The position numbers were made by a program, and so were the translations under genes. The notes below the pieces were generated by a model. That model searched no databases. It saw nothing but the letters and a program-made list of their open reading frames with translations, and was not told the DNA's origin. Positions 22,925 to 27,153 of a stretch of 27,153 nucleotides of DNA are shown piece after piece. Position 1 is the first letter of the stretch; each line of letters begins with the position of its first letter. The DNA comes from a virus, in IMG/VR virus record IMGVR_UViG_3300045789_000520, positions 1-27,153 of that record; one strand, given 5' to 3'.

Positions 22925-23165
22925 TGGATCGTCCCTTGCGGCGCGCCTTGCGGTTACGACAAACCGGAATGACAGTGGTCACAACGCCGTTCTGGATCTT
23001 GTACGAGCAGCCGCATGAGAAAACCCCCGTGGCTCCGGGGTGATCCGCTAGAAAATCGACTTTGCGGGCAATCTTGTAGCGTAGCGTTTCAACATCGAGA
23101 CCTTCAACATGTCTCAGATGGCGGAGGACCGCCTTGTCGGAAACTGAAATACGGGGCCGTTTCAT
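22911..23165 (-). CDS. Small unknown protein, DUF4258-like pattern, 84 aa
   Basis: The ATG at 23165 overlaps the GemA stop as ATGA. The protein has ISVSDKAVLRHLRHVEGLDV, then a helix (LRYKIARKVDFL), then GATGVFSCGCSYKIQNGVVT and VIPVCRNRKARRKGRS. The helix-first, strand pair-last order, with His/Arg residues and a GVVTTVIP strand, resembles small DUF4258/RelE-fold-like proteins common in alphaproteobacteria. The Cys-Gly-Cys and basic tail are notable. Function is unknown. Position between GemA and the Mor-like activator suggests an early regulator or nucleic-acid binder. Confidence 0.6.
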   Translation of the reverse strand: MKRPRISVSDKAVLRHLRHVEGLDVETLRYKIARKVDFLADHPGATGVFSCGCSYKIQNGVVTTVIPVCRNRKARRKGRSNGKV

Positions 23166-23614
23166 CGCTGGTGAGCCTCCCAGTCAAAGTCGATATCGAC
23201 GCGCTGGCCCCAGGCCTTGAGAGCTTGAATGACCTGGTCGATTTCAACGTGATCGCGCATCATGTCCACGTCTGCGGGCACATTGCTCCAGGCTTTGCCA
23301 AAGCGCTCGCGAATGAACTTGTTGAGGCCTTTGCGGCTCGGGTCTCGTAGTTTGCCAGCCTCGCCGAGCTTGCGCCAAAGGACGTGGATCAAGCGCAGAT
23401 CAGCGCGCGAGGACTTGACGTGTTTCTTTCCGCCTGATCCGGCCTTGAAACCGTCCTGTTTAAGGCGGTTTAAAACTGCGTTTAAATCTGCTTCGGACAT
23501 GTCCGTCATGGACGCCTTGCCGGTAACAGCAAGTTGCAGCGCCTGGCGGGCGTCACCGTCAAGGCCGAGTTCTTTGCACCCGACGTGGATCTTCTTTTGC
23601 AGGGCACGGCTCAT
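23162..23614 (-). CDS. gemA: GemA-type regulator (DUF1018), 150 aa
   Basis: The ATG at 23614 overlaps the previous stop as TAATG. The protein matches the Mu GemA/DUF1018 family. It opens MSRALQKKIHVGCKELGLDG, then has DARQALQLAVTGKASMTDMS, LNAVLNRLKQDGFKAG, ADLRLIHVLWRKLGEAGKLR and GLNKFIRERFGKAWSNVPAD segments. The family is associated with control of host gyrase and replication genes during Mu growth. It has no membrane segment and is helical throughout. Its place just before the middle activator agrees with Mu order. Confidence 0.9.
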   Translation of the reverse strand: MSRALQKKIHVGCKELGLDGDARQALQLAVTGKASMTDMSEADLNAVLNRLKQDGFKAGSGGKKHVKSSRADLRLIHVLWRKLGEAGKLRDPSRKGLNKFIRERFGKAWSNVPADVDMMRDHVEIDQVIQALKAWGQRVDIDFDWEAHQR

Positions 23615-23868
23615 TACGAGATCTCCTGCAGGAAAGGTGTTGCCGGGTGGCAGATCTGGACGTTGGCTTGCATACGCCGGTCGGCCACTTCCATTTCTTC
23701 CCGCGCAACCTGGTCAAAGCGGCCGTCTGGAAGTTTGGCCAGGTCAGCCTCCTGGCGAAGGACTGCGAGCCGGTTGCCCAGCACCAGATTGGCGCGGTGC
23801 AACCTGGTTGCGTAGAGGCTCATTCCCTCTTTGAGGCTGGCGCGGATTTCATCTTCGGTCAGTGCCAT
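23614..23868 (-). CDS. Unknown small helical protein, 84 aa
   Basis: The ATG at 23868 has AGGAGG eight bases upstream, a strong site, so it is very likely translated. The sequence is a charged helix pair: MALTEDEIRASLKEGMSLYA, then RLHRANLVLGNRLAVLRQEA, then DQVAREEMEVADRRMQANVQ. No motif is recognised. Its stop overlaps the GemA start. It could support or modulate GemA, but only position suggests this. Confidence 0.75.
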   Translation of the reverse strand: MALTEDEIRASLKEGMSLYATRLHRANLVLGNRLAVLRQEADLAKLPDGRFDQVAREEMEVADRRMQANVQICHPATPFLQEIS

Positions 23869-23880
23869 GATCGCAGCCTC

Positions 23881-24558
23881 CTACGCCTTTGAAAGATCAA
23901 TGGTGATCGCTTCCCATGCGGCGGTCTGAGAGGCCCGCTCGTAGAACCGGACATAGGTTTTGGAACCGACCACCCGCATGGCGTCGCGGATAGCCTGCAT
24001 GGCCCGCTTCCAGCGCTCGTCGGCGATGTCCAGGTTCAGGAGCATGAAGATTTCAGAGCGGTTGATTTGCCCCTCTTTGTCGGTGTTGAACGCCTTGGTC
24101 ACGATGGCGCGCAGCTCAGGGCCAGAGTCTGCGGCCCACTCATTCAGGCACTCGTCCACCAGCCCTTTGGCGATCTGCAATTCAGGGCCAAAATCAAAGG
24201 ACTCGGCGATCTGCACCTGGACCTTGTACAACCCGTCATAGCTGAACAGGGTCTTGTTGCCTTTCTTGCCACCGACAGTGGCGTCGTATTCTTGGGCCAG
24301 CAGCGCTTCGAATGCGCTGATGTCGTTGAATGTATGGGCCTTGAACCGGGCAATCTGTCCGCTAAGGGCCTTGCCATAGCCGATCATCTTGCGGACCGTC
24401 TCGTCCTGGAGCGCGTCCTGGGCTTTCACCAGCTCAGCGGGCACCAATGAGCCTTTGGCATTGGTGCGGTATTTTTTGCCTTTAATCTCGACGACCCCAT
24501 CGGGGATCTTTGCGGGCCTTGAGGTTGTTTCGGGAGTCGGATTCTGGGCGTGTGTCAT
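23881..24558 (-). CDS. DUF3164 family protein, 225 aa
   Basis: The N-terminal 60 residues (IPDGVVEIKGKKYRTNAKGS, LVPAELVKAQDALQDETVRK) are the usual opening of DUF3164, found in the early operon of Mu-like phages. LFSYDGLYKVQVQIAESFDF and INRSEIFMLLNLDIADERWK are further family segments. The structure is mostly helical with one charged C-terminal helix. The biochemical role is not known. The family is almost always near the transposition and GemA genes. The start at 24558 has only weak GAAAG upstream, so translation may be modest. Confidence 0.85.
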   Translation of the reverse strand: MTHAQNPTPETTSRPAKIPDGVVEIKGKKYRTNAKGSLVPAELVKAQDALQDETVRKMIGYGKALSGQIARFKAHTFNDISAFEALLAQEYDATVGGKKGNKTLFSYDGLYKVQVQIAESFDFGPELQIAKGLVDECLNEWAADSGPELRAIVTKAFNTDKEGQINRSEIFMLLNLDIADERWKRAMQAIRDAMRVVGSKTYVRFYERASQTAAWEAITIDLSKA

Positions 24559-24628
24559 GAGTGGTTTCTTTCGAAAATCGGGGCGTTTGGCTGCTCATCA
24601 GACCAGGACCGCCACGCCCTGGTGACCG

Positions 24629-24647
24629 CGCCCGGCTAGACCGGGCG
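24629..24647 (-). other. 7-bp perfect inverted repeat between HU and DUF3164 genes
   Basis: CGCCCGG-CTAGA-CCGGGCG lies in the 106-base gap after the HU gene. No T-run follows on either strand, so it is a poor terminator candidate. It may be an operator or mRNA hairpin separating a highly translated HU gene from the next gene. The rest of the gap shows only a partial CCAGG...CCTGG repeat. Confidence 0.4.
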
Positions 24648-24664
24648 GGTTTCGCGTTGTTGGT

Positions 24665-24949
24665 TTAGGCGTTCAGCTCATCCTTCACCGCCTGCGCCTG
24701 CTTGAAGCCCAGGGAGGACGAGGCCGCGATGTCGATGGCCTCGCCGGTCGCTGGGTTGCGGCCCTTGCGAGCCGAATTCTCTTTGCGCTTGAACGTGCCA
24801 AAGCCGGAAAGGGTGACGTCGTCCCCATTCTTGACGGTCTGGATGATTTTGTGGGTCAGCGCCGAAAGGGTCTTGTCCACCGCGTCCTGGCTTTGGCCGG
24901 TTTCTTCGGCAACGGCACGAATGAGTTCTGCTTTGGTCAGTTTAGGCAT
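24665..24949 (-). CDS. HU-family DNA-binding protein, 94 aa
   Basis: The protein is a full-length bacterial-type HU/IHF fold. It opens MPKLTKAELIRAVAEETGQS, continues with QDAVDKTLSALTHKIIQTVK and VTLSGFGTFKRKENSARKGR, and has the conserved arm region with NPATGEAIDIAASSSLGFKQ and a short C-terminal helix. AGGAG lies 7 bases upstream of the ATG. HU or IHF bends DNA at Mu transposition ends and is needed for transpososome assembly with host HU. Here the phage carries its own copy in the early operon, next to A and B. This suggests a dedicated partner for MuA, which is inference. Confidence 0.95.
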   Translation of the reverse strand: MPKLTKAELIRAVAEETGQSQDAVDKTLSALTHKIIQTVKNGDDVTLSGFGTFKRKENSARKGRNPATGEAIDIAASSSLGFKQAQAVKDELNA

Positions 24950-24995
24950 GGTTCAGCTCCTGTGGCTGGTTGGTGCGCTCTATGGCGCGGGTTGA

Positions 24996-25073
24996 TCAGG
25001 CTCCGGTCGGATCAAGCCGGTCGGCAAGACTGCGGAGCCAGATGGCGAGTTTGGTTTTCCGGGGCAGGATCAC
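24996..25073 (-). CDS. Very small protein, 25 aa
   Basis: A 25-codon frame begins at a GTG (25073) overlapping the previous stop, with GGAGG seven bases upstream. It reads VILPRKTKLAIWLRSLADRL and ends DPTGA. Two features support translation: the excellent ribosome site inside the previous gene's end, and an amphipathic helix with LAIWLRSLADRL. No family is recognised. It may be a leader peptide or small regulator before HU. It sits 46 bases upstream of the HU gene. Confidence 0.55.
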   Translation of the reverse strand: MILPRKTKLAIWLRSLADRLDPTGA

Positions 25074-25444
25074 TCTTCGGCCTCCGGCTTGAACTTGGGG
25101 CAGGCCCGGCAGGCGTGAAACATCATCACGCGCATGGGGCTTGAAGACGTGAGATCTTCGGCCCGGCGCCGCCAGGTGAGGCAGGTCGCGCTTTCAATCT
25201 CGCCGCCCAGGGCACCGCACTGCACGGGTGCGTTCATGAAGGTTTCGCGAACAATGGTTTCCACATTGGCCATGTTGCCTTTGTATTGGTTGCGAATGGT
25301 CTGGCTGACCAGTGCCGAGCTGACGTTCAGCTTTTTGGCCACGGTCGCCTGGGAAGATTGGTCGCATTCGGTGACAAGAACGGTCACCCAATCGGGAACG
25401 CTGCCGTTCCAGCCGTCATCGGCGAGGATTGCTCGGTTGCTCAT
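25070..25444 (-). CDS. Helix-turn-helix protein with four clustered cysteines, 124 aa
   Basis: The start overlaps the previous stop as TAATG. Residues about 29-56 form a clear helix-turn-helix (SSQATVAKKLNVSSALVSQT). After residue 60 the protein has Cys76, Cys88, Cys112 and Cys115 in the order C-x11-C-x23-C-x2-C (GALGGEIESAT between, then HACRACPKFKP at the end). A Zn or Fe-S site is plausible. Such proteins can be phage transcription regulators, with a possible redox or metal sensor part. Its place directly after the B-region genes suggests early control. It is not recognised as a named family. Confidence 0.7.
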   Translation of the reverse strand: MSNRAILADDGWNGSVPDWVTVLVTECDQSSQATVAKKLNVSSALVSQTIRNQYKGNMANVETIVRETFMNAPVQCGALGGEIESATCLTWRRRAEDLTSSSPMRVMMFHACRACPKFKPEAEE

Positions 25445-26319
25445 TATACTTGCCCTAGTGGTGAGTAAGAAATTCTGTCTTCGTTGGGGTCAACAATCAC
25501 GGTCACGCGCTGAGAGTGAGGGGGGAGCGGGCCGGTGTTGTTGACCAGATTGAACGGAGTTTCACAGGTGATCTTCTTGGTTGGCTTCGGGGGCTTGATG
25601 TAGCCCGCCTTGTTGAGGGTGCGGCAGTACCTGGTCACCTCGTCTTGGCTGAGTTCGGGGCGCGTTGGGAGAAGGGCCTGGTGCAGCTCAAGGGGGCGGA
25701 AACGGCGCTTGATGCGGATCGCGGACCAGATTGCGCCCTCGGTGCTGCTGCGCATGTCTTTTGCCGCTACACGCTGCTCTTTGGGGGAGTGAACCGTATA
25801 GAAGGCTGTCGCCTTTTCACGCCCCCAGAATTTGACCACTTTTGCCGCGCGCAGCGCGCGCAGAAAGCCCATGGTCTCAAGCGGGTTCTCTGGAAAGGCT
25901 GCCATGACATCGCCGTTGGTGAAATGGCGGTGTGCAGAGATGAATTGCCAGATCTTGCGTTCGTGGTCGGTGCGGGGCTTTGAAGTCGGGATATCAACCG
26001 AAACGCCTTCGGCTGCTGCCCCTTCGATCAGCTCAAGCAGGTAGGAGCGGGCGCGTTTCGTTGTGAGTTCGCCGGCTTTGTCCATGGCGTCGATCTTGAC
26101 CGCTTCCCGTGGCCCCCAGGCGGTGAGGTAGCGCAGACCGCCCGAGACGCCACAGGGGACCACCGCGCCCATGTCCCGCAACTGTTCCATGAAGCGGGAT
26201 ATTGCTTCCGGCCTGGCAGAGCAATGCTCGGAAACGTCCATTTCGACAAAGCGAAGCTGGGAACGGATGAACTCCAGCATTTCCCGTTCCGGGCCTTTTT
26301 TTACGGGGACCTGCATCAT
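25444..26319 (-). CDS. Unknown protein with three winged-helix-like modules, 291 aa
   Basis: The ATG at 26319 overlaps the MuB stop as ATGA, with GAGG upstream. Three stretches of about 55-65 residues have a helix-helix-recognition helix-wing order: about 10-70 (FIRSQLRFVEMDVSEHCSAR, then FMEQLRDMGAVVP), about 120-178 (FISAHRHFTNGDVMAAFPEN, then FLRALRAAKVVKFWGREKAT), and about 190-255 (AIWSAIRIKRRFRPLELHQA, then YCRTLNKAGYIKPPK). The name is by eye, with no database match. It may be a DNA-binding helper of transposition or an early regulator. No catalytic motif is visible. Confidence 0.65.
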   Translation of the reverse strand: MMQVPVKKGPEREMLEFIRSQLRFVEMDVSEHCSARPEAISRFMEQLRDMGAVVPCGVSGGLRYLTAWGPREAVKIDAMDKAGELTTKRARSYLLELIEGAAAEGVSVDIPTSKPRTDHERKIWQFISAHRHFTNGDVMAAFPENPLETMGFLRALRAAKVVKFWGREKATAFYTVHSPKEQRVAAKDMRSSTEGAIWSAIRIKRRFRPLELHQALLPTRPELSQDEVTRYCRTLNKAGYIKPPKPTKKITCETPFNLVNNTGPLPPHSQRVTVIVDPNEDRISYSPLGQV

Positions 26320-27074
26320 TTCAAGCCACCTCTAGGAACAGGCGCCGTATCGCTCATAAACTCAAGGCCGCCCCAGCTTTCTAGTGTGACTTCTCCGATG
26401 GCATTGCGCTTGGCGTGTTTGCAGATGTGGGCGATTTCCTTGACGATCCACCGCGCGTTGCCGGTGTGACGCTCCCGAACCACCTCCAAGATCTCGTCAT
26501 CAATGCTGATATCAATGCTGGTCTCGGCGCGGGTTACTATGTCCGCCAGTTCGCGCGTATCCTTGAGATCGGCAGGCAACGCCTCTGCGTAGGACATAAT
26601 TCTGCTGTCGAGTTGAGTGAACCGCCGGAGCTTCTGGGGTAGGTCTTCCTCACCGATCAGAAGGATAGGAACTTGAGAGCCGTCGTGAAGATCGCGAACG
26701 ATGCCAGTCAACTTCTTGGAAACCAGGTAGTCAGCTTCGTCAATGATCAGCGGGCGACTTTCGAGTGCCAGGGCCTGAGTGGCGGCCTGCACCAGCGCAG
26801 GAACGGTCCCTTTGGGAGAACGCCCGAGTTCGTGCAGGAGCTGCTGGAGGAAGAACGATTTGCTCCATTCACTTTGCACGACCAAGTGAATTACGTCCAT
26901 TTTGTCGGCGCAAAAAATCGCACCGAAACTCTTCCCGTAGCCCGGCGGTCCATGGAATACCCCAAATCCTGGTGCACCAAAGACGCGGCCTTTCAGCTCT
27001 TCAATAAGCCCGGCCATTCTGGCCACATTGGTCAGAGGCCTAACAGCGTTGCCGATTTCAGAAAGATATGCCAT
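26316..27074 (-). CDS. MuB-like target-DNA ATPase, 252 aa
   Basis: I choose the ATG at 27074 because AGGAG lies five bases upstream. A TTG at 27089 extends it by five residues. Walker A is GPPGYGKS (about 42-49), and Walker B is LIIDEAD (about 109-115). The region after has a sensor-like LLIGEEDLPQKLRRFTQLDS, and the tail carries a C-terminal helical part (EVVRERHTGNARWIVKEIAH). This is the AAA+ plan of Mu B/IstB-like helper proteins, which bind target DNA, form filaments and activate transposase A. It lies 18 bases from the end of the transposase gene. Residues for nucleotide binding look intact. Confidence 0.93.
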   Translation of the reverse strand: MAYLSEIGNAVRPLTNVARMAGLIEELKGRVFGAPGFGVFHGPPGYGKSFGAIFCADKMDVIHLVVQSEWSKSFFLQQLLHELGRSPKGTVPALVQAATQALALESRPLIIDEADYLVSKKLTGIVRDLHDGSQVPILLIGEEDLPQKLRRFTQLDSRIMSYAEALPADLKDTRELADIVTRAETSIDISIDDEILEVVRERHTGNARWIVKEIAHICKHAKRNAIGEVTLESWGGLEFMSDTAPVPRGGLK

Positions 27075-27092
27075 GCTCACTCCTATCAAGTC

Positions 27093-27153
27093 TTATGCCG
27101 TCGCCTTGGGGTCCAGCCAGGCGGCGGCTTTTTCGTTTGGTGCTATCCAGCGT
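27093..27153 (-). CDS. Transposase A (MuA-like), last 19 codons only
   Basis: A frame enters from the right edge and ends at the TAA at 27095-27093 (reads RWIAPNEKAAAWLDPKATA). It is followed 18 bases later by the MuB-like gene. The 19 residues do not prove identity. The A-B gene order of Mu-like phages and the C-terminal placement make MuA-type transposase the expected gene. The catalytic domain lies outside the window. Confidence 0.6.
   Translation of the reverse strand, partial: RWIAPNEKAAAWLDPKATA

Larger units (their letters stand above)
1..27153 (-). mobile_element. Mu-like transposable siphophage/prophage, internal part
   Basis: All genes run leftward in the order transposase A, B ATPase, early regulators, GemA, Mor-like activator, endolysin/holin, gp25-gp30 type packaging genes, G, I/Z, T, gp36, gp37, then a siphovirus tail module. 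The early and head order matches phage Mu and its relatives. The tail genes (tail tube, frameshifted chaperone, tape measure, J-like tip) match lambda-style tails instead of Mu's contractile tail. Known phages with this combination include B3, D3112 and RcapMu. Both ends lie outside the window, so the state of the element (active or decayed) cannot be fully judged. No disrupted gene was seen inside it. Confidence 0.95.

Noticed and set aside
24629-24647. Rho-independent terminator after HU
   Set aside because: The stem is perfect but no T-run follows on either strand; kept only as an unassigned inverted repeat.
1-27153. CRISPR array, tRNA, rRNA, insertion sequence, att site
   Set aside because: No regularly spaced repeats, cloverleaf-like sequence, rRNA stretch, IS ends or host-junction sequence were noticed; the prophage ends are outside the window.

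Overview
This window is part of a Mu-like transposable prophage. Every gene lies on the minus strand, so the phage is read from right (early) to left (late). The high GC, the AGGAG-type ribosome sites and the protein styles (GTA-like tail proteins, a roseobacter/rhodobacter flavour of Mu head proteins) suggest an alphaproteobacterium, probably Rhodobacterales. That host assignment is inference. Neither prophage end is in the window: transposase A is cut at the right edge and a tail fibre gene at the left edge. No att site, repressor, CRISPR array, rRNA or tRNA was seen.

Early region (27153 to about 22526). It holds the last residues of the MuA-type transposase, the MuB-type ATPase, a protein that looks like three winged helices in tandem, a small helix-turn-helix protein with four clustered cysteines, a 25-residue leaderless peptide gene, an HU-family DNA-binding protein, a DUF3164 protein, a small unknown, a GemA-type regulator, another small unknown and a Mor-like activator. 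Most neighbours overlap by 1-4 bases, the mark of translational coupling. The A/B pair with a phage-borne HU makes a fairly self-contained transposition set.

Lysis and packaging (22525 to 14739). A short gap carries two hairpins: a minus-strand terminator and a GC-rich inverted repeat. Then come a GH108 endolysin, a 3TM holin, a DUF2730 membrane-anchored coiled coil, a VpaChn25_0724-type winged-helix protein, DUF3486, a DUF7694-like protein, the gp28-type large terminase, the gp29-type portal, a gp30/F-type head morphogenesis protein with an extra C-terminal domain, and the gpG virion morphogenesis protein.

Head (14653 to 11863). A second intergenic inverted repeat, closely related to the one before the lysis genes, precedes the protease gene. 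That gene contains a well-placed in-frame internal start for a nested scaffold, as in Mu I/Z. A decoration-like protein, the gpT major capsid and a FluMu_N/HeH protein follow, and the block ends at a 10-bp-stem hairpin.

Tail (11800 to the left edge). After gp36 and gp37 homologues the phage changes style. It has a long-tailed siphovirus module: a 48-residue protein, tail tube, tail assembly chaperone with a lambda-like -1 frameshift product, tape measure, distal tail and hub proteins, an NlpC/P60-like hydrolase, a 1350-residue J-like tip protein with an apparent Sec signal peptide, and a tail fibre. A Mu head and transposition system joined to a siphovirus tail is the plan known from Pseudomonas B3/D3112 and Rhodobacter RcapMu, so the overall architecture is known. 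The frameshifted gene, the 48- and 25-residue genes and the tail fibre were found by reading frames by eye, since they lack an ordinary bounded ORF of 60 or more codons.
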